Notes: a model not told the origin generated them from the sequence alone. A DNA stretch of 64,000 nucleotides from Anthopleura xanthogrammica (GCA_964019055.1 OZ025218.1:4903259-4967258), one strand, 5' to 3'. Shown: positions 45,801-59,218, counted from the stretch's first letter. Numbers and translations: made by a program.

Positions 45801-48800
45801 TGCAATTAACAACTTTGGATATTCTGTTTGAGCGAATGCACAAAGCAAATCAAAGGGAAACAAAAGAATATATTAGGATTACTCCATTGTTTCCCCGGAA
45901 CCTTGCCTTGAATTGCTTTGTGTGTGATAACTCAACCAGAATATTGAAAGTGGGCTATTTGGTGTTACATATTGTCATTGCCATGGCATACAATTTGAAA
46001 CCAATTTACAGTGTACTCTGTTCATAAGGACAGAATTTATCTTCAAACAAGATTTTTTCTTCGAAACAGGAATTTCACACATGTTCCATTTCATGTCCAT
46101 ATTGTGTGTCAAAGATTTCTTTTGCATTCTTTACCTCAGTACATTCTTTATAACTTGACTTGCACTTGTCCAGCCCATCTTTGGATCCTTGTTGTCCCAA
46201 TGCATGGATAAGATTCTTTGACCCTAAATTAAAAGTACGTAAATGAAATTATGAACTAAACTTAAAACTAAATATCTAAGCCTTGTACATAAATGTAACT
46301 TTGATGAAATTTAGAACTCCATAGAATAAAATCTATTTAGGCAGGGATTGTACAAGAATTTAAATTTCAAACATGAAAGCATTTTTTGTACAGTAGGTCT
46401 CATCACTTTAACAGTTCTGGTCAAGTAAGTAGAGAGCAAGCGTAAATGTTTTTGAAAAAATGCATAACAAAATGTACAATACATGCTCGTACCTTCTCTA
46501 ATTTTTTGCTGATACATATAGAGTTGAAACAGCTCTTCCATCTATAAATGTAAAGATAATAGATGATAAACATGGTGTATATTGATCTTCACCAGTTACA
46601 TATACTGTATACAATGAAAAATTAAGTGTTCATAAATTAATACAAAGCAGAAATACGCAAAGAACTTGATTTATGCGCAGCACATATTTTTTTTAAATAT
46701 CAAATTTATATAATCTATATTTATTTTATAACTAATAATCTTATATTTAAAACAGAATTTGTTGAAATATTTATCACATACCTCATGCAGTCTTGATTCT
46801 AATAACCTAAGTGAATAATAAAAAAAGCAATTTTATTAAAGAAATTTATATTCATTCGTTGCACAAACAATGAATGCATCTATCAATTTTTCAACAGTAA
46901 ATAGTGAGATTAATATTATTGATTATAATAACTTCTTGGACCAGATTATGAAGCAGCTACTAACCTTATTCTTTGCTCTACTAATCTTTTTCTCTAAAGT
47001 GCAAAAAAATAAAGTTTTCAATAAACATATAATTATATTTATTTACAATGTTATTTTTGACCCTACTGTAGTTATAAACATACAGGTAAATATATTTACT
47101 GAAATTAAAAATGAAGTATTGCATGTAATATTTAACACTTATTGACTGGGACCGAGGGAAACAGTGTGTTTTGTGGACCCGAGACAACAATGTTTTCCCA
47201 ATGCGCAGCTGGAGGAAGCATTGCCGTTGAGGCACCACAAAAAAACTGCTTCCCTGAGGTTTTGTCAATAAGTATTTTATATACCAACTGTCAAAGAACA
47301 CAAAAAAAAATATTCAGTTTTTTTAATTATTTGAAAACTTAGAAAAACTTCCAGTTTTGTTATTTCCTAGTAGATAACATAGTGTGGCCCAATGAGAGCC
47401 GTTGCCGGGGAAACATTGAAACTTGTTCAGGTTCACATGATACCCTCTCATCCAATCAGAGTACCAGACAAATGGACTTTGACAGTTGGTATATAACAAT
47501 TATAATTAGTATAATTTTAGACTTGAATATACAGTTTTGCATGCTGTGGTTGGTGGAGCAACCAGTGATTAAGAGATGATTAAATCGCTGGTCAAGCTAT
47601 AATAGACCTGTTTAGCTTCGTTGTTTGTTGTGCTCATTTCAGACCATGTGATGCCACTCTTGGGAGTTGATTCTTTCATGTGTAAATGTTTTAATAAAAG
47701 AACATTTCTCAAGGGAATATCATGTGGTCTGAAATGGGCAATTTGCATATGAAGGTAAAGAGGTCTATTACGAGGTTTGCCAAAGTTTGCCAAAGCAGAA
47801 GTAATACTAAAATGTTTTGCTATCCTGAATTTCATCTTTTCTTTGATATCAAGACTAAAATTATAATAAAACAGTAACTGTTATTCACCATTTTGAATAT
47901 TTACCTAGAGTACATCTTGTTAGAGGTCTGATATTCACTTCACATTTGGTGAAATAATAAATTGTTAAATGATCAGTAAACTCTACTTACCTTAGGTTCT
48001 ACACTGTTTAAAGCTTCTTGAAGGTATGTAGCACATTCACTGATGAAAAAACAGATAACAATTTACATTTATTTACATATTAAATTTTAAAATAACAGGA
48101 TTTTCCATTTCTGCTCTCTCCATAATAAATAACAGGTGATTTTAAAAAGATATCAATAATTAATCAACTCTAGTTTAAAATTTGCAGTATGTTCACTCAG
48201 TTATTTATAGAGCCTGCAAGATTGGTATTAGCATACTGAATTTTTTTGATAAAATAACCATAATCTAGTGGGGGTTTGGTGCAGGGCTAACGACCCTGCC
48301 CAGTAAAAACAGATGTTACAGAAACTAGAAACAAATAGCCTTATCCACCTCCTTATAGTATGAGTAAGTTTAGAGTGCATGCTAAAAAATGAATTTTATT
48401 GGAGATCAGTTCTTGGAGATACACGGTTAGAAATTCAATTTTTTAATGACAAGATAAACACTGAGCTGCTAACAGATATCGTAAATAGATTGAACGCAAA
48501 TGCAAAGACTTTATTTTTCCTTGCATTATCTTTGTTTTGTTAAAAGAGAACTAGCTATAAGCTAAAAAATGTGAGCTCAATTTCTTCACACTCGAGATTC
48601 ATAATCTTCAACTCGCATTTAGCCAAAAGACCCTTTTCGAATATGGGGTTGATGACGTAAAACGAGGGTAATCCTGGGATGTCCCGCAATCTTGTTGTTT
48701 TGACTCTTCCAAGTTTGTGTAGACTGACATATTTTTTCAGTTTTTTTAATGTGGATTGCTGAAAAAGGTTCTCTGACCATTGACCATGTAAGAAATAGAT

Positions 48801-51551
48801 TTGAATAAGACATACAGCCAATCCTCGTTTGACGTCATTTGCGCCATATTCGAAAAGGGTCTATTATCTTGTAGGAATTTTGAGCCCTGAGATAACTATT
48901 TATAATTATCTCAGGGTTCGAGATTTCAACAAGATGATAGACCCTTTTTGAATATGGTGCCAATGATGTCAAGTATAGATAGGTAGGGCATAGATGAAGT
49001 GGATGGACTCGTAAATCATTATATTTTTGCAATAATTATTAAAATTAAGATACGTTATAAATGTCTGTTGTCACAAATACTCAAGTACTCAATAAACTGC
49101 TGCGGCACTCTTGAAATTCTTATTGTTTCGGTATTCGCGTTTATTCGGGGGCAGTTGTTAATTGAGGGCCGCACTCTTTAAAAATCTTAACATTAATTTG
49201 TAAATAAGCAATATGAAACATAACCACTTTGAACTGAAAAAATTGGAATCTGGGAGAAAATATTTCTAAGGCTGGTTTATATTGAGTTGTACCATACTTG
49301 TTTTTTTTAGTTTGACTTCTCAAACAATTCAGTCTGATGATGCTTCGATTAAGCGCTGCATAGTTGTGAATGAATGTGGCGTGGCACCAATTTTAGGGCA
49401 CCACTCTTTCGTTAGTATTTTTGCTCTCATACAGTATGCTGCGCTTAATCGTGGGTGGCACTCAAACGAGTAAATATGGTATCTTACCTAAGACCACCTT
49501 GAAGCTTTGTAAACATATTTAAGGCACTTTCCACTCTAGGAACTTTTAGTTAGTATTTTTGCTCTCATACTGTATGCTGCGCTTAATCGTGGGTGGCACT
49601 CAAATGAGTAAATACGGTATCTTACCTAAGACCACCTTGAAGCTTTGTAAACATATTTAAGGCACTTTCCACTCTAGGAACTTTGACAGCTGGTCTGGAC
49701 CCAAAAAGACCTGTATGTCTGCGTCTAACATTCTGGGAATGTCTTCTTTCTAATTCAGCTGGGGAGGGATGAAGTGGGATTGGTCTAACACTGCGTGCTG
49801 CTGCAGCACTGAAAGACTGGGATCTATGGACAAATAAATTAAATTAATATTATTATTAATATCTCTTCAAAACTCGATAAACTGATTAACTTGATAAATA
49901 TCACTGCATGAAGAATATGATATACAGTGTCTATCATTTGTTTTTCATATATATAGTACGACATGGCAAGTTAACCAACACTTTGTTTCCATTATGTGAT
50001 ATTAGTGGTTTTATATATGACAGTTAGAAGACTAATAGAAGTTACCAGGTGATTTCGCTTGTCTCAGCCCAAATAAATTAGCCAATCAGTGAACATTTTG
50101 TTTGTGGCTCAATATTTCCTAGTTCCAGATTTTCTGCTGGATAAACAACAGCTTTTACTTGAAACTAAAGAAAATAAGATCATCCATGGAAAGATTCACT
50201 TGATATCTATCAGAAATAGCATATTTCATCATTTTTGGTGCAAAACATTCCATCTTAACAAGAGATAATAGAAAATACTCGGCATACAATTTTGGCTGGG
50301 AAAAACAATGTATTTTATTTTGGTGCCTAGATTGTAAATCACCTGGTAGAAAATGCTATGTTCATTGATTTCTTTTGTGTTTATTACTATAAACTTGTAC
50401 ATGTAGGAAGCATGGGTGGTGTAGTGGTGAGAGCCCTTATACATGCCTCTCACTAATGTGATATGGGTTCGAGTCCCGCTGGGCTCTGTGTCGTATGTGA
50501 GGGAGTAGAATTGTTTATAAGCCTGTTCTCTAGATCTCCTGTGCTTCGAGGGTTTTCTCTAGGTTTTCTCCGGTTTTTTTCTCCCTCTGCAAAAATCAAC
50601 TTCTAAATTCCAATTGGAATCCAGTGGAAGAAGCTACAGAGTCCCTCTGTTGAATCCATTGTTAATTCACATTAATTTTATTTAATACGAATAAGTAAAG
50701 ACTTCTAAAATTCTGTGATAGAATGTTATAAAACTTAAAATTGACAACGTTTCGACATTGGCTGAATGACATTATCAAGTTGAAATGTAGAGAAATAAAG
50801 GGAAGACTGTACATAAAGAAAAATTAAGATATCAAAAGATAAATGCTAAACAAAGAGTTTCGCACGAATATTTTCTTTAATTTTTTTCATTTACATGTCA
50901 TTCTTATATTTTAATTAGTTAACACTAATGGGCATTATTTAACAAATTTATGTCCAACAATCACTTATGTTTAATCAAGTTAACACCCCTTTAATTCGAT
51001 TATCATAATAACATTAACAAAGTAACTATCAACAACATAGGTACCTAAGCTTATTATAAATTGTCAATAAACATATGCTGCTAATCAATCATACCTTGTA
51101 AATTAAAACTGCTAGTTTTACTAAAATCACATCTTACTAAAGGAATTAGGCTAAAACGTTTTAAAGCCAAATTAAGTTTGGTCACTCCGAAAACTATCAT
51201 TTTTTAGGATACAAAATTAGCTGTTTTGCCTTCAGTTCTTCACTTTCACAATTATAATAACATTTGTTCAAATCATGATAAAAAATATATATCATAAAAA
51301 TATTTTCATGCCAAAACTCAGTGAGCTGGTTTGGCTATTAAATTGTGCATGGTAAACCAATGATATTATGAATGAAACAAAACATATGAATTTCTCTTAT
51401 ACTTATAGTGCTGGCAGTTTTATTCAAACTACCGTAATGCTAAAACTCACCTATTTGCATGGTTGTCGTTAATGCTGAAGAATCCTCGCTCCATTCGTAA
51501 TGATTTTGAGTGCCTATTGGGAGGATTTCTCGAACCACCATTTTCCTTCCC
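42861..51551 (-). CDS. RIPOR: RIPOR/FAM65 orthologue, N-terminal RHO-interacting exons (1-14 of 31)
   Basis: Fourteen exons, all phases consistent: 51451-51551, 49626-49823, 47991-48039, 46965-46993, 46782-46806, 46493-46541, 46135-46223, 45589-45652, 45407-45450, 45037-45120, 44457-44498, 44267-44353, 43575-43636, 42861-43022. Residues about 2-363. Motifs track vertebrate RIPORs in order: RSQSFS, AVKVPRVESAL, a coiled-coil stretch (RLLESRLHEMEELFQLYMYQ), LEEELESKLGIFRMKIEGLA, GFGRLCSGDTYD, FKWKARCKIDKDGQRW, FPLLPRINDELSIR, TGSMKLKLTVEWRPF. Vertebrate members bind Rho GTPases through this part and control cell polarity, migration and, for RIPOR2, hair-cell stereocilia; role here inferred. Two micro-exons (25 and 29 bp) are needed to keep frame. 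The whole gene encodes about 950 residues. Confidence 0.93.
47603..47768. mobile_element. Fold-back MITE, CCTCTTTACC-type family
   Basis: Ends tagacctgtttagctt and aaggtaaagaggtcta, inner arms catttcagaccatgtgatg/catgtggtctgaaatg. Related to 13721-13898. RIPOR intron. Confidence 0.75.
48628..48955. repeat. Compound fold-back with three copies of one terminus
   Basis: agacccttttcgaatatggg at 48628, its complement ending at 48862, and a third copy (agaccctttttgaatatggt) at about 48938 after a small inner hairpin (ccctgagataactatttata). It looks like one element inserted next to, or recombined with, another. RIPOR intron. Confidence 0.75.
49411..49686. repeat. 138-bp tandem duplication covering a RIPOR exon end
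   Basis: Units 49411-49548 and 49549-49686 are nearly identical. Each contains the last ~60 bp of exon 49626-49823 (aaagttcctagagtgg onward on the gene strand), its splice donor and flanking intron. The second donor lies 138 bp downstream in transcription. Confidence 0.9.
50409..50680 (+). mobile_element. tRNA-derived SINE
   Basis: An A box TGGTGTAGTGG (50417-50427) and a perfect B box GGTTCGAGTCC (50466-50476) at tRNA-like spacing, followed by a non-tRNA body with ctccggtttttttctccctc. The 5' part does not fold as a complete tRNA, so it is not called as a tRNA gene. RIPOR intron. Confidence 0.75.
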
Positions 51552-52727
51552 CTGTTAAAAGTATTGACACAATAAGTTTTTTTAAAAGAAGCTTTCATTA
51601 ATCAACAAATCCGACAGCGATAAAGATTATGGTTAATTAGATAACGCTCTAATTTAAGAACCAACATTAAAACAATATTGCTTTATATATGTGAGTATAA
51701 TATTCAAAGCTCTACAATCGTTGTTAGGATTAAGGTGAAGAAAGACCAGTACAAACTAGGCCAAAACACGTCAAAAATAAAACAGGAGAATGAAATATAA
51801 CCAAGTGAATAATGTTATAGAGTGAGAAATATTCTGCTCAAGCAAATCTGTGACTTTCATTTTCAACCATTAGGGTTGGGAAATGACTATGGATGTATTC
51901 ATTCTTTTAGAGCAGAAACTAACAATAACATATTAAGAAATTATTGTCCAAATCATAAAATATTAAACCTTTTACAGAGAACCACATATCCATAATGGCT
52001 TTCAGAAGTCAGGATTTGGAAGCACCTCTTGAGATGAATCAATACAGAAATTGCTGTTATGATAATGCTAAAAAATATCGTAGCAAACAAAACTGAAATG
52101 AAAAGGCTGACTTGACGTCATATGTCAGAAACCTGAAATAATTTGTGGTTTTCTCAAATCAGAAGAGCTGAAATAGTGACAGTAAAGCAGCCAATCCAAA
52201 AGTGTACTGTCAAGCTAAGGCTATATTTGTTAGAAATAATAATTTTCATTTCTGGATTTAACTAAACATTTGGTGGAATTTCTTAGAAGGTTGATATTAG
52301 TAATCCTTGATCAATTAAAGTCAATTTATCAAAATTATCAAAATATGTTAAAAGGTAATTAATTAAAGAAAAATATAGCCCTACAATGACATTACCTCAT
52401 GCCTAAACTTCCATGGGAGCTCAACTCAAGACAAAACACTGAATTTCAAATCTTAGGTTTATCCAAATTGAGTTTCCCAAGGAATTTCTGCATACAAGCA
52501 ATACTAAGTTGGAATAGTCCATAAAACATCAATTTGTAAATGATCTGAGAAAAAATTTACCAGGTATGGGATAATACAAAAAATTGGGGATGTTTACATA
52601 CACATAAATATCACTTAATTCCTAGTTGCAGTATCCTCTTCTCTTCTCTGCCCCCTCCCCCTCAAAAATATAACAACAAAGAAAGCAAGAGGAAGAGAAA
52701 AGAAAAGATAGGAATTAGCATAGCAAA

Positions 52728-53115
52728 GCAAAGCAAAGCAAAGCAAAAGAATGCAAAAGAAAGGAAAGAAGCACAGGGAAGCAAAGGAAAGGAAAGCAAG
52801 GGAAAGCAAAGGAAAGCAAGGCACAGGAAAGCAAAGGAAAGGAAAGCAAAGGAAAGAATAGGAAAGGAAAGGAAAGGAAAGAATATGAAAGGAAAGGAAA
52901 GAATATGAAAGGAAAGAATAGGAAAGGAAAGGAAAGAATAGGAAAGGAAAGAATAGGAAAGGAAATTAAAGGAAAGGAAAGGAAAGGAAAGGAAAGGAAA
53001 GGAAAGGAAAGGAAAGGAAAGGAAAGGAAAGGAAAGGAAAGGAAAGGAAAGGAAAGGAAAGGAAAGGAAAGGAAAGGAAAGGAAAGGAAAGGAAAGGAAA
53101 GGAAAGGAAAGGAAA
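52728..53115. repeat. GCAAA/GGAAA pentanucleotide region
   Basis: gcaaagcaaag units grade into a long array of ggaaa units, perfect from about 52975 to 53115. It lies in the first RIPOR intron and generates Lys/Gly/Glu and Phe/Leu/Ser frames that are artefacts. Confidence 0.95.
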
Positions 53116-54454
53116 TAGAGTAGATATAGACAATACTAGCAGGAAACAAATTTGAAAGCAATGAAACGGAAAAGAACTTGCTCTACTTATAATGACAAGG
53201 GCTGTCACAATATTTGGACACCTAGAAATGCTTGGTACCACACAGACCCAGATCAAAACATCCTAGCACAGTCCAATATTTGTAAGGGAAAACACAAAAA
53301 TTTAGGTTTTTATGTATACTTTATATTTTTGTTCTTCCAAAAATGTCTCGAATATGACAAGTATAATATGGGAAGAAATGACCTCCACTGGACCCTACTA
53401 TTATTAATTTTAGCAATATCAATTGAAATTTATTCCTGACTACTAACTTAACGAAAGACTAAAATAAGAAATTAGCAAATAAGAAATATCGAGGAATGTA
53501 TGGTTCATTGTTATTGGAATGGTCACAGCAGGTATTTTAATATTCAAATCCAGAGCCGTTCCTTATCATTGCATCTCTGAAAAACTTCCAATAAAAATAA
53601 CATTCCTTTGTAGTGGAAATGTTATTATTTTATGAAATTTATCACTTCGTTAATTTAACATGTTCTCAATTGAACATAATGTTAAACACAGAACTCTTGG
53701 AACAAATATTTGTTCGAAAAATAAAAAAGGATCAGTGACAAACGATTAGCAAACATTAGCATCTAGCATTAGATGTTAAGCTAGCTATTGATAGGAAGCA
53801 ACCGACACTGGGACTACAAAAATCTCGACGAGGCGGTCACAGACACTCGAGAGAAACCTCATAGAAAAGGAAAAATAAACCGGAGGCTGTTGATTTGAAA
53901 TACCACATAATTAATGGAAAATCCGCTAATGATTTTGTAGGCCGAACTCATAGAAAAATCGCTACATATTTCGTATGGTTCCAAAATGACATGGCGAAAT
54001 ATTTTCCCTCGAGTTGATAAGGGTTTACATATTAAGCAATATTAACAATTTTATATACCAGTTCTGCCAAGGATTAGCACTCCAAGATGCAAGCCTACTA
54101 ATGTTAAAACCTCTGTTTATTATAATGATTTCGAGAAACGAAAAAAAGATGTTTACAAGCTGGTATAAATTGTCGTTAAATATGTGATACAACGGGTCCG
54201 GTGCATTAGATAAAGCATGAATAAAAACTGATTAAGGAGATGTCGATTGACAATGATTTCTATACAGTTGGATAAACGAGAGAATATAATGTACAATAAC
54301 TGTCATTGTAGGATTACCAACATTAGAGTTAACCCTCTAGCAACCATAAATACTGTTCTTTACAATGCTAAAGAGCTTGTGGTTCGAAAGGGTCAGAACA
54401 GTGTTAAAGTAATCAAGAACAAGTATAGTTAAAAACCACCTTGCGAGAACTCAC

Positions 54455-54457
54455 CAT
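54455..54457 (-). CDS. RIPOR: Probable first RIPOR coding exon (initiator ATG only)
   Basis: On the minus strand ttgaaataATG is followed at once by the donor GTGAGTTC. The next exon (51551) starts in phase 0, so the protein would begin M-GKENGG. The alternative is initiation at an internal Met (MERGFFS) in exon 51451-51551. The sequence from 54458 to roughly 54700 would be 5' untranslated region and promoter. Confidence 0.55.
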
Positions 54458-54633
54458 TATTTCAACGACCTACAGATGATTTCTGATAATTCTTTTTCCT
54501 TACATTGAAGACGAGGGGATCTTCAAGGTACTTGTAAACACGAGTTTTAAAGCCGGTTACAAAAATTGGCAACAAAGCTCGCTCATGGTTGAAACGTATT
54601 CTTATTTACTTTCTGCATCAGCGAACAGTGAAA

Positions 54634-54643
54634 GTCACGTGAC
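54634..54643. promoter_or_regulatory. Palindromic E-box GTCACGTGAC near the RIPOR start
   Basis: A perfect 10-bp palindrome 177 bp upstream of the candidate ATG. It equals the CLEAR/M-box consensus bound by MiT/TFE bHLH-zip factors; use here is not shown. Confidence 0.35.
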
Positions 54644-55284
54644 GACACCGAATAAATTATGCTTCACGAAGAAATATCGACTTCCGACGGTAGAATATCG
54701 ACTGCTAACTTAATCAATGCTTTGCTCTTTTTGCGAAAAAAAGGATATTCTCAGACTTGATTTCGAATGGGAGGATATGGACAAGGATACTTGTATAAAT
54801 TTGAATGATTTTCGATGAAAGAAAAAGGAATACTAAGACATTATTTCTCCTTAGTCACGAGTGGACGAAACTCTGACACGAGCCATTGCATGTCAGCGTT
54901 GATTGAATTGATTGAACAGTATTTCCGGCTTAATTTTGCCGTTGTCATGGCGAGAGCTAGAACTGCGGAAAGAACGTATATAGTCGCGTTAAAATTGATT
55001 AAAAAGACATTATATACGTTCATCTCGGTACCGGTTGCATGGAACTCGATATCTTCTTTACTTTTTGCCAAAAAAGGTAAGGAGGGAAGTAAATGTTAAC
55101 TAATCACGCCTACGTACTTGGACTGATGCTCGATCAGGTAATTTCGATAAATGGTTGCCGAGTATTCTTTTAAAGTGTTGACTTCTGCAACACTTATCCT
55201 ATCTTACTTATCTTTAACCAGCGATCGTGTGTGTGTTGGTTTAGATTTAAAAAAATCGATTTCTTTTTATAGGGCTTTTAAGTG

Positions 55285-55400
55285 TGACGTCACTCGTATA
55301 GAAAAACAACTTCCGGATCCAAACGAAAAGCAGTTTAGTAAAAAAATTACTTTTTCTTCATGACAGGATTTGTTGTCCAAAGTTCTGACTGTTTCAGGTG
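55285..55400. repeat. Dispersed repeat shared with 33641-33760
   Basis: gtcactcgtatagaaaaaca..ccaaacgaaaagcagtttag..tactttttcttcatgacagg. Confidence 0.7.
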
Positions 55401-58359
55401 AAGGTTGGTTCATTGACAACATTTTTCGCTTTATTTCATCGGTTTTTGTGAGCAGTTGGCTTAATAGCTCCATAGAGTCCTCATAGGAGGATGTTCTTAG
55501 TTTTCTTGACTAGGGAAGGCAAGCAGTGCGTGGAGGGTGCAGTGTCTGCAGTGGGCTGGAGGATCTTAAGCAATCTTCATCCTACTCTTCCGGACTCGAA
55601 TATCAACCAAAATAAAAATCAAAACAAAACCAAAGAAAATATAACAGTCCAGTGAAAAGAAGAGCCACTCTGTACAACCACATGACGTGCTGGTTTTCAC
55701 AGCCGCCATCTTGGTTGAATTGAATACAATAATTGTCATTAGCCTCTTTTGTTATATAAACAAACATGTCTTTCGTTATTTCATTATCTTGGGAATGCCA
55801 GTATTGAAAACCATCTGAATCACCATTTATTTCATTTTTTTTCCCATTTTCTTTTTAATATCCCTTTCCAAATATAGTTGAAGCTCACTTTAACCTCCCG
55901 CCCACTTTCCACTTCCATTAACGTGTCTAAAAGAGACTTGCATTTCTTCGAATTGAAGTCACAACAGAAATTGTAATACACTAAACATAAATCCCATAAA
56001 CCGATTAAAATATGTATGTATAAGCCAAGCAGAGACAAGTATTGTAAAATGGCTGTTCATTTGGGTAACTAATGGTCAATCGAACGGATGAACTGAATGA
56101 TGAGCCGATTAAGACTTTGCTCTTTCATTATGATGTCAAATTATATGCGAATGCGCACAGCAAAACATGTTCGCTCAGCACGCAATAGATATTTTAATCA
56201 GTGAAAGCATATCATGTAACGAAAGTCAATCATTCACTGTCCCCTTTCCTAGTATTTGTTTCACTTCTCATTTTTCTCCTTTTTCTAACCCTGTTCTCGT
56301 AAACACAGCATACAAGCCGAAATTAGTGACAGTTATCCAAATATTATCAATTCCCGTCTTTCTCGTATGTATCTGTAGACAAACAACCTGCAGGCAGCGC
56401 AGTGCAGTGCAGTGCAGCTCAGTGATGTTTATTTACTGGTACTAGGTTTTGGAATCCAACCAAACTGCACAGACGAAGCTGTCAGCTTCAAATGTTTAAC
56501 AAGTCATAGTATTCATTTCGAACTCTGGATTCTAGTCAATAGTTTCAATTTCAAACACCATGGATTTTAATTTAATCAAGAAAAGCAGAAAGCACTTGCT
56601 GTTTTGACGATCAATGTCATACTTCGTCAGTCACGACGTCGCGCATTCGGACAGGTTCCTTCAAGTTCAATTAATGCTCATGATCCGATCACCAGCTCGA
56701 GTATACTCACTGAGAACTGAAGAAAGAAGGAAAGGGGAGCACTGCTTTTAAAAAACATTGGCAATGCTTGTATTTATCCTATAGATGTTTATGAAAGACT
56801 GACCACGACACAGCCATTGCTCGGAAGTGCTTTTTGACCATGCGATGTATTGTGTTATCATAAAATAAAGGTTTCATTTCCTATTCTGCATTAAACGACC
56901 TTAAAACAACAAAAATAATGATACTGTTATGAAGCCAAAAAAATCTTAATTAATCGTAAATACTAGCGGGGAAAAAAATGAATAACAAGATGAGAAACTG
57001 AAAAATCATATTAGAAATGATAAGATAAAAGTAGATTATCAGAGAACTGTGAATAAAAGCGCGTCTTTGATGCCAGACTTCACTAACCAACCGTAATAAT
57101 CCTTCACTATGCTAATAGAAAAATAATAAACGATAAATTGCTTCTACTTAGCATTTTTCTTCTTGGTTTTCTAATAATTCTAATGTTTTGATCGAGTCTA
57201 TAACCAAGTAATATTGCATAGCCCATAGGTCGACTGATTAACCCTTTTTAGGTATATTTACAGCCTCGTATAAAAAAAATAACATCTGTCGTATAAGAGT
57301 TCTTAGACAGTGTTAGTCAAATGACAATGAATTTCCTAGTTTAATGCTACCGAAATATCTCATAGAGATGGTTGTTATAAACACGAGTCGGCAAGAACAC
57401 ACGCCGATTATAGAATGGTATACTGACAGTAGGAAGCCAGGTCCATGAATCCGCAGCCTGAACGAACTGGTATACTATGATCACCCTTTCGATTTCTAAG
57501 ATTCTTTAAGGTTATCCTTCGTAAACGCACCTATAGTTTATATATACCATATCCTGCTTTTCTCATAAAGGCAGGAGTATCAAAAACATCGATGCATAGT
57601 TCTATTAGTTCGTTTTTTTTTTCTCTCGATCGCCACTAATATACCTAACCGTTCTAGTACTTACGGCTGAGTTGCTAATAAGAATGTCAAAGCCAAGTTT
57701 TAAAGTGAAGACAACAACGGCTGCAGACTGATACTTTATAAATCACGACACATTTTGTACTAGGCATTCAATAAGTAGACTTACCGCGCAAAGATTACAT
57801 AGACTACATAGATGTAGCATGACTTGAATCATCTGACTTTGAGTCTCCACATCGTCTCGGTATCCAAAGTCTAAGCATCGCTTCAATACTGCGGCAAATT
57901 TCCTTCCTCTGATAACATGCTTAATGAGTCAAGATAATTCGATAAGAGGGAGCATTATCTCATACACGAATCCAGTCAAACCTTTAAAAGAAAACTCAGT
58001 TTCATTGTGCTGTGTTAAAATGTGGCTTAGGCTAACGGCTTTGAGCACTGTTGGTCTCCCATGGAGCAGACAAAAGAATTTTTTTAGTTTGTTGATTTTG
58101 TAACGTGGGGCCTATTTATGCGTAAAAGTACTAGAAGGATTTCGTTACGTCTTTTGGCCTTTTCTGACAAATAGAAAACATTTGTTGGGATGATAGGGTG
58201 ACACAAGACTTAAGGGTGGAGAGGGTAGGGAGACCTCTTGTAACTCGCTCAGAACTTTTTCAATAAACTCTATATAGTTATAGTGTACTTTGCTTATGTT
58301 TATTGTATATTTGAGCATATCAAGAAAAATAAGACCGGAACTAGATAACCTTTGCAGTC

Positions 58360-58530
58360 TCCTTGGGCTTAAAAAAACCGTCCTTGTTTTACAAGGGACA
58401 ACTGTGGCCTTCGTTCCATGATTTTAGCGGAGGTAGGAACTCCGGAAAACCCGGAGAAAAACTCTTGAAACACAAGAGAGAATCAACTAGAAACCGGTCA
58501 TATCGAAAAGAAAAATATCCAAGTCGATCT
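58360..58530 (+). mobile_element. SINE-like remnant
   Basis: Contains gcggaggtaggaactccgg and ccggagaaaaactcttgaaa with gagagaatcaactagaaacc, the body motif of the SINE family; no clear promoter boxes. Confidence 0.45.
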
Positions 58531-59218
58531 GGAAATAGCGACTAACCTCGGGGGCAGTCTGATGGGTCAACAACTGAGAAGACTTGGTTGGTTGTTATGG
58601 TCACTTCAGTCGTAAGAGGAAGTGAATTCAGTCAACCATGCTATCTTTTAATTCGATCAATTCGATCATGAAAAAGACCTGTCGTTTAGCACGAAAGGTC
58701 TTACTGTACAAAGACATTACTAAATCTGTTAGACTTGCAGTATTGGACACAATAGTCAGTGTGGCTCAGGTTTTGATAAACAATGGGAACATAAAAATAA
58801 CCTTACGATCATATGTATACAGATACATATCTAATATGTGTGTTAGAAATAGAAGGCGCGCGGCACATGAAATTGAGACGACGATCTATTTTTATTGATC
58901 AAAACCAGGTGATTATCTTAGGATTACAGCGTGGGTTTTAGACAGATATACTTTGTCACATCCAGCTAACCTTAGTAACCCTATGATTTACATTCGGCCA
59001 GTATGAATATTCGAAGACTATTATGTAGCTCCATCTCACCTTCCAGGATCCAATAAACAACAAAATCAAGCCAGGTCATGAGGGGAATGTATTCGAATTT
59101 TCGAATTTAATTTTGTTTCGCGCTTTTTGAAAAGCGACGCACCCGATTGCCCTTGGACAGTCGGGTCCAATACTAATCATGACTCGACACTTAATAGATT
59201 TGTACTGGACTGACTAAC

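Noticed and set aside
50409..50480. tRNA gene
   Set aside because: A and B boxes are present, but the sequence does not form a full cloverleaf and continues into a SINE body.
52615..53256. Phe/Leu/Ser-rich and Lys/Gly/Glu-rich frames
   Set aside because: Direct products of the GGAAA/GCAAA pentanucleotide array in a RIPOR intron.
54815..55099. Overlapping frames of 94 and 76 codons on opposite strands, one with a hydrophobic stretch
   Set aside because: No motif, no splice context, and both strands open over the same bases; chance frames upstream of RIPOR are more likely.
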